Source: an uncultured Rhodospirillales bacterium
Lineage (GTDB): Bacteria; Pseudomonadota; Alphaproteobacteria; Acetobacterales; Acetobacteraceae
DNA: 38,250 nucleotides
Assembly (NCBI GenBank): GCA_903893975.1
Contig: CAITOL010000189.1
Span: 1-38,250 of the forward strand
Direction of reading: 5' to 3'
Both the position numbers and the translations under genes were made by a program. The notes under the pieces are model-generated. The model made no database searches and was not told where the DNA came from. It worked only from the letters and a program-made list of their open reading frames with translations. Of this stretch, positions 1 through 8,528 are shown piece by piece; the first letter of the stretch is position 1, and each line of letters begins with the position of its first letter.

Positions 1-4
1 GGAT

Positions 5-16
5 AAAGATATAGAA
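5..16. repeat. Short AT-rich motif AAAGATATAGAA, copy 1
   Basis: The 12-base motif AAAGATATAGAA occurs here and again at 36770-36781, where it leads into a 13-bp inverted repeat between convergent genes. Here only the left edge of the window is visible, in an AT-rich stretch (1-50) downstream of the minus-strand gene that ends at 79. It may be part of the same dispersed intergenic repeat, but no second arm can be seen. Weak evidence. Confidence 0.25.
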
Positions 17-78
17 TCAAATAATAAATTCAAAATGATGAGTGGTCAAGCTGGTCAAGGCGCTGGAGGCGGTGGTGG

Positions 79-1182
79 CTAGCGGTGCGTGGGCTGCGGC
101 TGCATCCAGTAGGTTCCGGCATGACCATCGAGAAGGTAGGGCGCGTCGGGGCGGGACAGGTCCGCCACGCCGGCGCAGGCGACCCCCGGTAGCAGCGCGA
201 GGTCGAACACTTCCTGGGCGCTTGGGGGGAATTCCAACATGCCGATCTCGGCACCCGTCGCCGCATCCAGCGCGGCGATACCGCACAGCAGGTCCGGGCA
301 GCGGGCGGCGACCGGCAAGGGGAAGCCGTCCGATGTCGGGCGAAGGCGCGACATGCCAACGAACAGCACGCCGTCATGCTGCACAAAGCCACGGGTGAAG
401 CCGGGCAATTTGGCGAGCGTGCGGCGTTCGCCGCTGGCGCGATCCACGTCGAGCACGGCGCCCTCGCCCGATTCGAGCACCATCAGGCGGCCATCGAACA
501 GGCGCGGCGAATGTGGCGCCACCAGGCCGGCACATAAGGGGCGGTCGTGCTCAACATCGAGCAACACGCCCTCATTCAACGCCCGCCTGCGCCAGCCGCT
601 CGCAGCATCAAACGGCCCAAAGGCGGTCACGTAGCGCAGCGCGCCGTCCGCAACCGCAATCCCGTTCAGGTGGCAGCGGTCCTCGGGCACCACTGCAGAA
701 ATGAAGTTGGGATGCCAGATCGGGTCGAAGTTATAGCGCCCATCGAGGGTGCAAACCGCCGAGAAAGCGGTCGCGGCCATGGTGAGGCTGGAGGTGCCGA
801 TCACAATGTCATGCACCATGCAGGCGCCGGTGAAGTAGCTGACGCGCGGGGTAAAAAACGCATCGTAGTGCCCGGGGCGTTCCGGATGCTGGGCCGCGAG
901 CATGGGCGAGTTGGCATAAACGGTGACTTCGGTTGGGCCGGCCACGACCAATCGGTTGCGATTGGCCGCAAGGCCCCAGACGCGCGCGGGCCCCTTCTCG
1001 GCATCACCTGTGCGCAGCGGGAACACCTCCACGGACAGCTTGCCGCTGGGCCCGGTGCCGATCAGCACCAGTCCGCCGGGCACGAGGCTCACCGCCAGCG
1101 CGAGTTTGCGCTCGGCGAGCACGCGACAAAATCCAGCGTCCGCGTGGCGGAAATTAGCTTGGGCCGTCACATCGTCTGTCAT
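79..1182 (-). CDS. TIGR03032-type conserved protein (beta-propeller-like)
   Basis: A 367-residue protein that I place in the TIGR03032 (DUF4915-type) family. The recognised signatures in order are HLNGIAVADGALRYVTAFG, then APHSPRLFDGRLMVLESG, then KLPGFTRGF and LFVGMSRLR. Members are soluble, about 330-370 residues long and of unknown function; some lie in glycan or peptide biosynthesis loci. Repeated short strands ending in G-x-L-x-V-D suggest a beta-propeller. No signal peptide or membrane segment is visible. ATG at 1182 is preferred over GTG at 1191 because a GGAG lies about 10 bases before the ATG and directly abuts the GTG. It is followed by AT-rich DNA at the window edge. Its codon use looks native (high GC), unlike the AraC gene upstream. 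Family call fairly sure; function unknown. Confidence 0.85.
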   Translation of the reverse strand: MTDDVTAQANFRHADAGFCRVLAERKLALAVSLVPGGLVLIGTGPSGKLSVEVFPLRTGDAEKGPARVWGLAANRNRLVVAGPTEVTVYANSPMLAAQHPERPGHYDAFFTPRVSYFTGACMVHDIVIGTSSLTMAATAFSAVCTLDGRYNFDPIWHPNFISAVVPEDRCHLNGIAVADGALRYVTAFGPFDAASGWRRRALNEGVLLDVEHDRPLCAGLVAPHSPRLFDGRLMVLESGEGAVLDVDRASGERRTLAKLPGFTRGFVQHDGVLFVGMSRLRPTSDGFPLPVAARCPDLLCGIAALDAATGAEIGMLEFPPSAQEVFDLALLPGVACAGVADLSRPDAPYLLDGHAGTYWMQPQPTHR

Positions 1183-1214
1183 CGCGCGCACTCCGGATCA
1201 GCACGGCTGGGCGC

Positions 1215-1233
1215 GCCCCCAAACGAAGGGGGC
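1215..1233 (-). terminator. GC hairpin between araC-type gene and TIGR03032 gene
   Basis: GCCCCC (1215-1220) and GGGGGC (1228-1233) form a 6-bp GC stem with a 7-base loop. It lies 120 bases after the stop of the minus-strand AraC gene and 33 bases before the start of the next minus-strand gene. There is no U-tract, so it could be a leader hairpin rather than a terminator. Confidence 0.3.
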
Positions 1234-1353
1234 ACGGCAGCCAAGCGCGATCCCTTAGGCGGGAGGCGGCTTCAATGTCTCACACCCCAGCGACGTGGCT
1301 TGCACGCAAACGAAATTCCAAAGGCAATGTTTTGTCATGCCGACCTGGCGCGG

Positions 1354-2283
1354 CTAGCGGCCGCGCGTCACCGTCGGCGTTTCGCCAAACGCGGCGCGGT
1401 AGGAGCGGGTGAAATAGCTGATGTTGCTGAACCCGACGGCGAGCGCCACTGAGAGCACCGTGTCCTCTGCCCGCGCGGCCAAAAGCATCGCCCGTGCCCG
1501 ATGTAGGCGACGACGCAGGATAAACTGGGTCATATTGCAGTCAGCATGGCGCTGAAACAGCAATTGGGTGCTGCGCAACGACACGCCGGCAACGGCGGCG
1601 ATGTCGAACACTGAAAGCGGCTGGTCAAGTCGCGTCTCAATATAATCCACGCAGCGCAAAAACGCCTTTTGGTCCGCTGACCGCACTGGCAACCCGCTGG
1701 TGTTCTCGGCGATGACCTGCGCCGTCAAACCGTAGACCAGGTCTTCAAACAATTGCGCCTGGCCTGCCGACAACGAGCCAAAACTGTCCAGGCTGTGCAA
1801 CATGCTGCGCAAAGCGGCATCCAAGGCCGCAGCGCCAGGGAGTGGCTTACCCCAGTTGCCGGCCAGAAACGCATCCACATCCACACGGCGCTCAAGTTTC
1901 TCTAACGCGTGTTGCAGGCGGGTCCGTTCCAGACTGACCGTGAAAAACTGGCACTGCTCAATCTCCCCCTGCGTCGGCGCATTCGACCAGAAGGCCGCGA
2001 CCTGCGGCATAACGCGGATATCGCCCCTGACGGACCGCAGCTCACGCCCCGAGACAACGGCGGACAACGTGATGCCATTCATGTCGTCTGATTTATATTG
2101 AGCTGTCGTGACAAAATATGACATAATAAGCAACGAATTTAGCCGCGCCTGATTATGTTTATATTGCCACCGCCCTTTCGGCGGCAGCTTGATACTCCGA
2201 AACTCGCGGGTACGTCCGGTAACGTTCTCAAGTGCGAGATCGCGATCCGTTGTATGGCAATACGCAAAGCGATCCAGCAGCAT
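1354..2283 (-). CDS. AraC-family transcriptional regulator
   Basis: A 309-residue regulator. The C-terminal ~100 residues form the double helix-turn-helix of AraC/XylS proteins: the segment starting LSVFDIAAVAGVSLRSTQLLF is the first HTH, and the later stretch ending VALAVGFSNISYFTRSYRAAFGETP is the second HTH plus the family signature. The N-terminal ~200 residues are a divergent ligand or oligomerisation domain of the AraC-binding-like type. ATG at 2283 is chosen because it follows a GGGGG run at proper spacing; an upstream in-frame ATG at 2343 lies in AT-rich DNA with no ribosome site. The gene is clearly lower in GC than its neighbours (about 53% in a sampled line against about 77% in glmM), a sign of acquisition from elsewhere. 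The target is unknown; the adjacent TIGR03032 gene on the same strand is one candidate. Confidence 0.9.
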   Translation of the reverse strand: MLLDRFAYCHTTDRDLALENVTGRTREFRSIKLPPKGRWQYKHNQARLNSLLIMSYFVTTAQYKSDDMNGITLSAVVSGRELRSVRGDIRVMPQVAAFWSNAPTQGEIEQCQFFTVSLERTRLQHALEKLERRVDVDAFLAGNWGKPLPGAAALDAALRSMLHSLDSFGSLSAGQAQLFEDLVYGLTAQVIAENTSGLPVRSADQKAFLRCVDYIETRLDQPLSVFDIAAVAGVSLRSTQLLFQRHADCNMTQFILRRRLHRARAMLLAARAEDTVLSVALAVGFSNISYFTRSYRAAFGETPTVTRGR

Positions 2284-2797
2284 CGCGCCCCCAGCCAAAT
2301 ACGTTTTGGTCTTTCTACACTTATGCCCGAATATCCGCAACATTTACGATTATTTACTTTATAACAGATAATATTTTTATAAGATATATTGAGAAATGTT
2401 ATAATTTTGCGTTTGATTTATGTACGAAATATTTTAACCTCCCCCCATCAGCGTTTGCTGGTGAGGCGGTATTTACCTCTGGCGATCCAGAAACCACCTT
2501 GGGTGCGGCTTGATCGGCGTGTGGCACAGTACCGGCGGTCGGCCTCTGCGTGTGGCCCGCGCAGCCAACGCAGCGCAGCGAAATATGGGCGGAAGACAGC
2601 TATGGCGCAGGAACAGGCAGTGCCGGTGATCGCTCGGGGCCGGCGCGGGGAGGGGGCATGCACCAGGTTGCTCATTCCATCCGAAACCGCGCAAGCCGTT
2701 CGGGTCTGGCGCGGCCTTGGGGCGATGGGGTAGGGTTGGCGGGCTGGAGCAGCAAGCAAGTCCAGGCCCACCAACCGAATTTCAGCGAGCCCATTGC
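2284..2797. other. Gene-free stretch: AT-rich block, then high-GC flank of glmM
   Basis: This 514-base stretch holds no convincing complete gene. From about 2330 to 2440 it is extremely AT-rich (line 2341-2400 is 10/60 GC), with runs such as ATATTTTTATAAG that could hold promoters for the AraC gene or reflect inserted DNA. From about 2500 the composition flips abruptly to the GC-rich style of glmM. Several short open frames cross it but none shows family motifs as a whole. The last 75 bases before the glmM leader resemble a folP 3' end and are listed separately. Confidence 0.7.
2658..2733 (+). pseudogene. Possible remnant of folP 3' end
   Basis: Frame 2658-2672 reads MHQVA and frame 2683-2733 reads [16 protein letters not shown] then stop. 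Joined by removing 10 bases (2673-2682) they give [17 protein letters not shown]. This closely matches the usual C-terminus of dihydropteroate synthase in alphaproteobacteria (pattern V-H-D-V-x-E-T-x-Q-A-x-x-V-W). FolP is commonly encoded directly upstream of glmM, which starts 64 bases later. I cannot trace FolP further upstream, so most of the gene would be gone or scrambled. The match is short; chance similarity remains possible. Confidence 0.4.
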
Positions 2798-4171
2798 ATG
2801 ACCCAGAAACGACGCCTGTTCGGCACCGACGGCATCCGCGGCACCGCCAATGCGTTACCGATGACCGCCGAAATCGCCTTGAAACTCGGCCAGGCGGCAG
2901 GGCTGCGCTTCACCCGTGGCGCCCACCGCCACCGCGTCGTCATCGGCAAGGACACGCGCCTGTCCGGCTATATGATAGAGCCCGCTTTGGTCGCCGGCTT
3001 CATCGGCGCCGGCATGGATGTGGTGCTGGTCGGCCCGCTCCCCACCCCCGCCATCGCCATGCTCACCCGCAGCCTGCGCGCCGATCTGGGGGTGATGATT
3101 TCCGCCTCGCATAACAGTTTCGAGGATAACGGCATCAAGCTGTTCGGCCCGGACGGCTATAAACTGTCCGACGAGACCGAGATTGAAATCGAAGCGATGA
3201 TGGACCGCGACCTCGGCCCGCAACTCGCCCGCCCCGCCCGCCTCGGCCGCGCCTCGCGCATGGAAGATGCCGGCGGCCGCTACATCGAATTCGCCAAAAA
3301 CACCTTCCCGCGTGGCCTGCGGCTCGACGGGCTGAAAATCGTCATCGATTGCGCCCACGGCGCCGCCTACAAAGTCGCGCCCACGGTGCTCTGGGAACTG
3401 GGCGCCGATGTGGTGCGCGTCGGCGTCGCACCCGATGGCTTCAACATCAACCGCGACTGTGGCTCCACCGTGCCGAAATTCATCGCCGGCGAGGTGCGCA
3501 AAAACGGCGCCGATCTCGGCATTGCGCTGGATGGCGACGCGGACCGGCTGATCCTGTGCGACAATTTCGGTAACATCATCGATGGCGACCAGGTGCTCGG
3601 CCTCATCGCCACCTCCTGGGCCAAAGCCGGCCGCCTCACCGGCGGCGGCGTGGTCGCCACCGTCATGTCCAATCTCGGCCTGGAACACTACCTGCAATCC
3701 CAGGGCCTCGCGCTGCACCGCACCGCCGTCGGCGACCGCTACGTGATGGAGCGCATGCGGGCGGACGGCTTCAATGTCGGCGGCGAGCAATCCGGCCACA
3801 TGATCATGTCGGACTACGCCACCACCGGCGACGGCCTGCTCGCCGCCTTGCAGGTGCTGGCGGTGCTGGTGGAGGCCGGCAAGCCGGCCAGCGAGGTCTG
3901 CAAGGTTTTCACCCCGCTGCCGCAATTGCTGCGCAGCGTCCGCTTCGATGGCGGCGCCCCGCTGGAACACCCGCGCATGAAAGCGGCGATCGCCGAGGCC
4001 GAACGCAGCCTCGCCGGCACCGGCCGCCTGCTGATCCGCAAAAGCGGCACCGAGCCTGTCATCCGCGTCATGGCCGAAGGCGCCGATAGCGACCTGGTGG
4101 CCGGCGTGGTCGATGGGCTCTGCGCTCTGATCAACGAAGTCGCTGGCGACAGCGGCAACGGATCGCATTAA
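2798..4171 (+). CDS. glmM: Phosphoglucosamine mutase GlmM
   Basis: A 457-residue cytoplasmic enzyme that converts glucosamine-6-phosphate to glucosamine-1-phosphate, the second step toward UDP-GlcNAc for peptidoglycan and lipid A. The N-terminus carries FGTDGIRG (8-15). The active-site loop is [14 protein letters not shown], with phosphoserine Ser104. The metal loop DGDADR is at 245-250, the sugar-binding loop GGEQSGH at 328-334, and the phosphate-binding loop [12 protein letters not shown] at 414-425. Length matches the family (about 445-460). ATG at 2798 is the only start that places the motif correctly; the ribosome site is weak (GCGAG). Its stop overlaps the thiD start as TAATG, so the two are co-translated. 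Upstream lies a possible folP relic. Confidence 0.97.
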   Translation: MTQKRRLFGTDGIRGTANALPMTAEIALKLGQAAGLRFTRGAHRHRVVIGKDTRLSGYMIEPALVAGFIGAGMDVVLVGPLPTPAIAMLTRSLRADLGVMISASHNSFEDNGIKLFGPDGYKLSDETEIEIEAMMDRDLGPQLARPARLGRASRMEDAGGRYIEFAKNTFPRGLRLDGLKIVIDCAHGAAYKVAPTVLWELGADVVRVGVAPDGFNINRDCGSTVPKFIAGEVRKNGADLGIALDGDADRLILCDNFGNIIDGDQVLGLIATSWAKAGRLTGGGVVATVMSNLGLEHYLQSQGLALHRTAVGDRYVMERMRADGFNVGGEQSGHMIMSDYATTGDGLLAALQVLAVLVEAGKPASEVCKVFTPLPQLLRSVRFDGGAPLEHPRMKAAIAEAERSLAGTGRLLIRKSGTEPVIRVMAEGADSDLVAGVVDGLCALINEVAGDSGNGSH

Positions 4172-5004
4172 TGCACGGCCGGGTGCTGGTCATCGCCGGC
4201 TCGGATTCCGGCGGCGGTGCCGGCATTCAGGCCGATATTAAAGCGGTCACGGCGATGAACGGTTTCGCCATGACGGCGATCACCGCGCTCACCGCCCAGA
4301 ACACCCACGGCGTGCACGGCGTGCATCCGGTGCCGCCAGATTTCATCGCCAGCCAGATCCGCGTCGTGCTCGATGATCTCGGGGCCGACGCGATCAAAAC
4401 CGGCATGCTCGGCGATGCCGCCACCGTCTCCGCTGTCGTCGCCATGCTGCGCAGCCACGCCCGCACGGTGCCGCTGGTGGTAGATCCGGTGATGGTCGCC
4501 AAAGGCGGCGCCTCCCTGCTGGCCGATAGCGGGGTGGCGCAACTGCGCCGCGAGTTGCTGCCTTTGGCCCACGTCCTCACCCCCAACCTGCCGGAAGCCG
4601 AGGCGCTCACCGGGTTGGAAATCACCGATCTCGCCGCCATGCACCGCGCCGCCGCCGCGTTGCTGACCTTGGGGCCAGAGGCGGTGCTGCTCAAAGGCGG
4701 CCATCTGCCGGGCAATGACCTGGTGGACCTGCTGGCCACCGAGCACGGCATCGTCAGCTTCCGCTCCACCCGCATCGCCACCCGCCATACCCACGGCACC
4801 GGCTGCACCCTGGCCAGCGCCCTGGCCGCCGGGCTCGCCCAGGGCATGCCGCTGCTCGATGCCGTCTCCCGCGCCCGCGCCTATGTGCAGGCCGCGCTGT
4901 TCTCCGCCCCAGGCTTCGGCGGCGGCCACGGCCCGCTCAACCACGCCGTCACTGTCGATATCGCCCGCCTGGCGCAACTCCGCTCCCACATCGCCGCCGC
5001 CTAA
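4171..5004 (+). CDS. thiD: Hydroxymethylpyrimidine/phosphomethylpyrimidine kinase ThiD
   Basis: A 277-residue ribokinase-fold kinase that phosphorylates HMP and HMP-phosphate to HMP-pyrophosphate in thiamine biosynthesis. Visible family marks are the N-terminal VIAGSDSGGGAGIQADIK (about 8-24), the AITALTAQNTHGV segment, IKTGMLGD, VVDPVMVAKGG, and the C-terminal ATP/anion-hole motif HGTGCTLASALAAGLA (around 210). Length fits ThiD (260-280). The start codon overlaps the glmM stop (TAATG) and has no strong ribosome site of its own, so translation is probably coupled. No TPP riboswitch is possible in this position because the gene has no leader. Coupling of a thiamine kinase to glmM is not an obvious pathway link. 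Confidence 0.95.
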   Translation: MHGRVLVIAGSDSGGGAGIQADIKAVTAMNGFAMTAITALTAQNTHGVHGVHPVPPDFIASQIRVVLDDLGADAIKTGMLGDAATVSAVVAMLRSHARTVPLVVDPVMVAKGGASLLADSGVAQLRRELLPLAHVLTPNLPEAEALTGLEITDLAAMHRAAAALLTLGPEAVLLKGGHLPGNDLVDLLATEHGIVSFRSTRIATRHTHGTGCTLASALAAGLAQGMPLLDAVSRARAYVQAALFSAPGFGGGHGPLNHAVTVDIARLAQLRSHIAAA

Positions 5005-5078
5005 TCGCAGATTGGCGGCAGCGTTCAGCTGGCGTATCGTTCCACCCCGATACCGGCTGCATCGTAGGAGTTGCCATC

Positions 5079-5390
5079 ATGCAAAACCTCGCCCGTCTCG
5101 CCATCGCCCTCAGCCTCGCTGCCCTCACCACAGCACCCGCCGCCGCGCAGGTCGCGGGCGGCAAAGCCCTGGCGGAGCAATATTGCACCCGCTGCCACGT
5201 CATCGCCCAAGGCGGCGGCACTGGCTGGACCGATGCCCCCACCTTCCAGGCGCTGGCCAAGCGCGACGGTGCCTCCGCCGCTAAACTCAGCAGCTTCATC
5301 CAGCAGCCGCACATGCACATGCTCGACACCGCCCGCCCACCGGCCGAAGCCAATGCGCTGGCGGCCTATATCATGAGCTTGCGGCCATAG
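5079..5390 (+). CDS. Small periplasmic class I c-type cytochrome
   Basis: A 103-residue protein with a signal peptide (1-24, ending APAAAQ) and a mature domain of about 79 residues. The heme attachment site is CTRCH (Cys36, Cys39, His40); the likely axial Met is in QPHMHML (Met79 or Met81). The C-terminal helix ANALAAYIMSL is typical of single-domain cytochromes c. It should carry electrons in the periplasm; the partner is not identified here. ATG at 5079 follows AGGAG nine bases upstream. Its last 20 bases overlap the end of ppsA on the opposite strand, so the two transcripts would be complementary at their 3' ends. Confidence 0.93.
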   Translation: MQNLARLAIALSLAALTTAPAAAQVAGGKALAEQYCTRCHVIAQGGGTGWTDAPTFQALAKRDGASAAKLSSFIQQPHMHMLDTARPPAEANALAAYIMSLRP

Positions 5391-7782
5391 CTTCCGCCGC
5401 CGCCACCACCGCAATCGTCCGCAACACGCTGGACGGGTTGACGCTGATCGAATGGATGCCCAAGCCCACCAGATACCGGGCAATCTCCGGATAATTCGCC
5501 GGCGCCTCGCCGCAAATCCCCACTTTGCGGTGGTTGCGCCGGGCGCCGGACACCGCCAGGCGCAGCATTTCCAACATCCCCGGATCGCGTTCATCGAAGT
5601 CGAAGGCGACGATGTCCGAATCCCGGTCCACCCCCAGCGTCAACTGGGTCAGATCGTTGGAGCCGATGGAAAACCCGTCGAACACCCGCGCGAAGTCATC
5701 GACCAAAATCACGTTATTGGGAATTTCGCACATCACGTACACCTCCAGCCCATCGGCGCCGCGCACCAGCCCGTGCTCGGCCATCACCGCCAGCACCTGC
5801 TCCGCCTCCGCCACCCGGCGGCAGAACGGCACCATCACCACCAGGTTGGTCAGCCCCATCGCCCCGCGCACCCGCGCCAGCGCCGCGCATTCCAGCGCGA
5901 AACCGGCGGCATAGGCGGGGTGGGCATAGCGCGCCGCACCACGAAAGCCGAGCATCGGGTTCGCCTCCACCGGCTCGAACGTCCTGCCGCCCAGCAATGC
6001 CGCGTATTCGTTGGTCTTGAAGTCCGATAGCCGCACAATCACTGGCTTGGGGTAGAAAGCGGCGGCGATGGTGCCAACCCCCTCGGCCAGATTGCGCACA
6101 AAATACTCCGCCGGCGTGTCGAACCCCGCGGTCCGCGACGCAATCGCGGCCCGCTCCTCCGGCGGCAGTCGCTCGGGATGCACCAGCGCCATCGGGTGCA
6201 CCCCGATATGCTCGCCGATGATAAACTCCATCCGCGCCAGCCCCACCCCCGCATTCGGCAGCATCGCGGTGCGGAACGCCAGGTCGGGGTTGCCGAGGTT
6301 CACCATAATCTCGGTCTTCGGCAGCCGCAGCCCGGCAATATCCACCCGATCGACCGCGAATGGCAGCGCGCCCTCGTACACCACCCCGGTCTCGCCATCG
6401 GCGCAGCACACCGTCACGCTCTGCCCAGACCGTAACCGCGTCGTGGCATCCCCCGCCCCGACCAGCGCCGGCACCCCCAACTCGCGCGCGATAATCGCCG
6501 CGTGGCAGGTGCGCCCGCCATGGTCGGTCACAATCGCGGCGGCGGTTTTCATCACCGGCTCCCAATCCGGGCTGGTCGTGGCCGCCACCAGCACATCGCC
6601 AGGGCGGAACCGCGCCAGGTCCTCGGTGCGGGTCACCACCTGCACCTGTCCGCTCGCGATCCGCTCCCCCACCGCCCGCCCGGTCACCAGCACCGCCCCG
6701 CTGCCGGTCAGGCGATAGGTTTCCAACGTCGCCCCGGTGCGCTGTGATGCCACCGTCTCCGGCCGCGCCTGCACGATATACAGCTCGCCGTCATCGGCAT
6801 CCTTGGCCCATTCAATATCCATCGGCACCGCATGCCCGGCCTCGGCGGAATAATGCGCCTCAATCGCCATCGCCTGCTCGGCCAGGCGCAGCACCTCCGC
6901 ATCCTCCAGGCAGAACCGCGCCTGCATCGCCGCCGGCGTCGCCACATCCTGCGTCGTGGCCCCGGTATGCCCCTCGGCCAGCACCATGGTCAGTTCCTTG
7001 CGCCCCAGCGTGCGCCGCAGCACTGCCCGATGGCCCAATTTCAGCGTCGGCTTGTGCACATAGAACTCGTCCGGATCGACCTTGCCCTGCACCACATTCT
7101 CACCCAACCCGTAAGATCCGGTGATGAACAGCACCTCACGAAAGCCGGATTCGGTATCGAGGGTGAAGATCACCCCGCTGGCGGACCGGTCGGACCGCAC
7201 CATCTTCATCACCCCGACCGACAGTGCGACCTTGAAATGATCGAACCCGTTATTCACCCGGTAGACAATCGCGCGCGCCAGCCAAAGCGAGGCAAAGCAG
7301 CGACGGCAGGCTTCAAAAACGTCATCTAATCCGCTGACGTTCAAGAAACTTTCGTGCTGCCCGGCAAAACTCGCGGTCGGCAGATCCTCAGCGGTGGCCG
7401 AACTGCGCACCGCCACCGCCACCTTGGCACCATATTGTGCCTCCAGCCGGCGATACGCCTCGGCGACCGCCACGCGCAGCGCCTCGGTGCCGGTCGCGGC
7501 ATAAACCATCGCCCGCGCTGCCTCGGCCACCGCCGCCAGCCGGGCCATATCGGTCACATCCAGCCCGTCGAGCAACGCCCGCAACCGTGGCACCACCCCT
7601 GCCGCCGCGAGCGCCGCGTCATAGGCTTGCGCGGTCAGCGCAAACCCATTCGGCACCCGCACCCCCGCTGGCGTCAGCCGGCGATACAATTCCCCCAGTG
7701 ACGCCGTCTTGCCGCCCACGCTGGGCACATCAGCCAGGCCAATGGTGTCAAACCATCGCAGCAATTCCGGGGCGGGGGACAT
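5371..7782 (-). CDS. ppsA: Phosphoenolpyruvate synthase
   Basis: An 803-residue enzyme that makes PEP from pyruvate and ATP (giving AMP and Pi) for gluconeogenesis. The N-terminal ATP/pyruvate-binding domain (about 10-345) includes SVGGKTASLGEL and VAVRSSATAEDLPTASFAGQ. The phosphohistidine domain carries GGRTCHAAIIAREL with His427. The C-terminal TIM barrel carries SIGSNDLTQLTLGVDRD and the catalytic-Cys segment GICGEAP. PpsA is usually about 790 residues. The glycine loop reads GGKT where GGKN is usual, a mild variant. The domain order also fits PPDK relatives, but the length and C-terminal motifs favour PpsA. ATG at 7782 follows CGGAG. An FNR/FixK-like box lies about 62 bases upstream. Convergent with the cytochrome gene. 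Confidence 0.95.
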   Translation of the reverse strand: MSPAPELLRWFDTIGLADVPSVGGKTASLGELYRRLTPAGVRVPNGFALTAQAYDAALAAAGVVPRLRALLDGLDVTDMARLAAVAEAARAMVYAATGTEALRVAVAEAYRRLEAQYGAKVAVAVRSSATAEDLPTASFAGQHESFLNVSGLDDVFEACRRCFASLWLARAIVYRVNNGFDHFKVALSVGVMKMVRSDRSASGVIFTLDTESGFREVLFITGSYGLGENVVQGKVDPDEFYVHKPTLKLGHRAVLRRTLGRKELTMVLAEGHTGATTQDVATPAAMQARFCLEDAEVLRLAEQAMAIEAHYSAEAGHAVPMDIEWAKDADDGELYIVQARPETVASQRTGATLETYRLTGSGAVLVTGRAVGERIASGQVQVVTRTEDLARFRPGDVLVAATTSPDWEPVMKTAAAIVTDHGGRTCHAAIIARELGVPALVGAGDATTRLRSGQSVTVCCADGETGVVYEGALPFAVDRVDIAGLRLPKTEIMVNLGNPDLAFRTAMLPNAGVGLARMEFIIGEHIGVHPMALVHPERLPPEERAAIASRTAGFDTPAEYFVRNLAEGVGTIAAAFYPKPVIVRLSDFKTNEYAALLGGRTFEPVEANPMLGFRGAARYAHPAYAAGFALECAALARVRGAMGLTNLVVMVPFCRRVAEAEQVLAVMAEHGLVRGADGLEVYVMCEIPNNVILVDDFARVFDGFSIGSNDLTQLTLGVDRDSDIVAFDFDERDPGMLEMLRLAVSGARRNHRKVGICGEAPANYPEIARYLVGLGIHSISVNPSSVLRTIAVVAAAEAMAASS

Positions 7783-7837
7783 GGGGCAAACTCCGTTTCA
7801 CCTGCCCAACCCCTTACCGTTTTGTCGCGATTTGTCC

Positions 7838-7851
7838 TTGACGTGCGTCAA
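7838..7851. promoter_or_regulatory. FNR/FixK-type binding site upstream of ppsA
   Basis: TTGACGTGCGTCAA fits the CRP/FNR-family half-site pattern TTGAy-N4-rTCAA recognised by FNR, FnrL and FixK proteins of alphaproteobacteria. It is centred about 62 bases before the ppsA start and lies just after the stop of the next gene upstream on the same strand. A position upstream of a promoter would suit activation under low oxygen. The match is seen directly; the regulator and effect are inferred. Confidence 0.6.
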
Positions 7852-7858
7852 CCCAGCC

Positions 7859-8464
7859 TCAGCCGCGCGCCAGCCGCCGCGCGACGAAATCCAACCGGTC
7901 CTGGCCCCAGAAAATCTCCGCGCCAATCACATAGCTCGGCGCGCCAAACACCCCGCGCGCCAGCGCCGCCTGCGAATCGGCCGCCTTCATCTCTGCCCAG
8001 CGCGGCTCGGCCCCCAGCGTCAGCACCTTGGCGGCATCCAACCCCACCTCACCGATCAGCCGCCCCAGCACCGCCGCATCACCCGGATCGGCCTCCTCCT
8101 CCCACAACGCCTTCAGCACCCGATGCGCCAGCTTAATCGCCGGCCCGTGCCCCATCGTCTCGCGCACCGCGATCACGCAGGCCGAGGACAGCGCCTCGCT
8201 GGTCGGAAAATGCTTGGGCTCAATCACAATGGGAATGCCGAGAAAATCCCGCCAGCGCGGCAATTCCTGCAACCGATACGCCTGGCGCTGCGGCGACCGC
8301 TTCGGCAACGGCAACCCGCCGGAGGCCGCGAAGATCGTGCCAAAATCCACCGGCCAGATCTGCAGCGTTGCGCCATGCTGCGCCGTCATCGCCTCAATCC
8401 GCGCCGCCCCCAGATGCGTCCACGGCGAATTCAGGCTGACATAGTAATCCACAACAAGGCCCAT
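7859..8464 (-). CDS. 2-hydroxychromene-2-carboxylate isomerase-like (DsbA-fold) protein
   Basis: A 201-residue protein of the HCCA isomerase/kappa-GST family, a thioredoxin fold with a DsbA-type helical insert. Marks are the N-terminal VVDYYVSLNSPWTHLG, where the Ser/Pro-Trp replaces the CxxC of DsbA, the PKRSP and LGIPIVIEP segments, and the C-terminal GVFGAPSYVIGAEIFWGQDRLDFV. Members isomerise hydroxychromene carboxylates in naphthalene breakdown, but many are general glutathione-dependent isomerases of unknown substrate; no other naphthalene-pathway gene is in the window. A longer in-frame reading exists, but ATG at 8464 has GGGAAG at good spacing and gives the usual length. Divergent from the SDR gene with 64 bases between. 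Confidence 0.9.
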   Translation of the reverse strand: MGLVVDYYVSLNSPWTHLGAARIEAMTAQHGATLQIWPVDFGTIFAASGGLPLPKRSPQRQAYRLQELPRWRDFLGIPIVIEPKHFPTSEALSSACVIAVRETMGHGPAIKLAHRVLKALWEEEADPGDAAVLGRLIGEVGLDAAKVLTLGAEPRWAEMKAADSQAALARGVFGAPSYVIGAEIFWGQDRLDFVARRLARG

Positions 8465-8528
8465 GCTGGCTTCCCATCCCAAGATTTGTCGGGCAAGTCT
8501 GCGCCATATCATCATGCGGGGAAAGATC

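Noticed and set aside
2389-2733. Plus-strand open frame of 114 codons before glmM
   Set aside because: As a whole it has no family match, crosses the AT-rich to GC-rich change, and only its last 16 residues resemble FolP; treated as a relic rather than a gene.
2855-4168. Long minus-strand open frame opposite glmM
   Set aside because: Composition (Gly/Ala/Asp/His-rich) is that of a shadow of a GC-rich gene; glmM on the other strand is certain.
4171-4230. TPP riboswitch control of thiD
   Set aside because: thiD has no leader; its start overlaps the glmM stop, so no riboswitch can stand directly before it.
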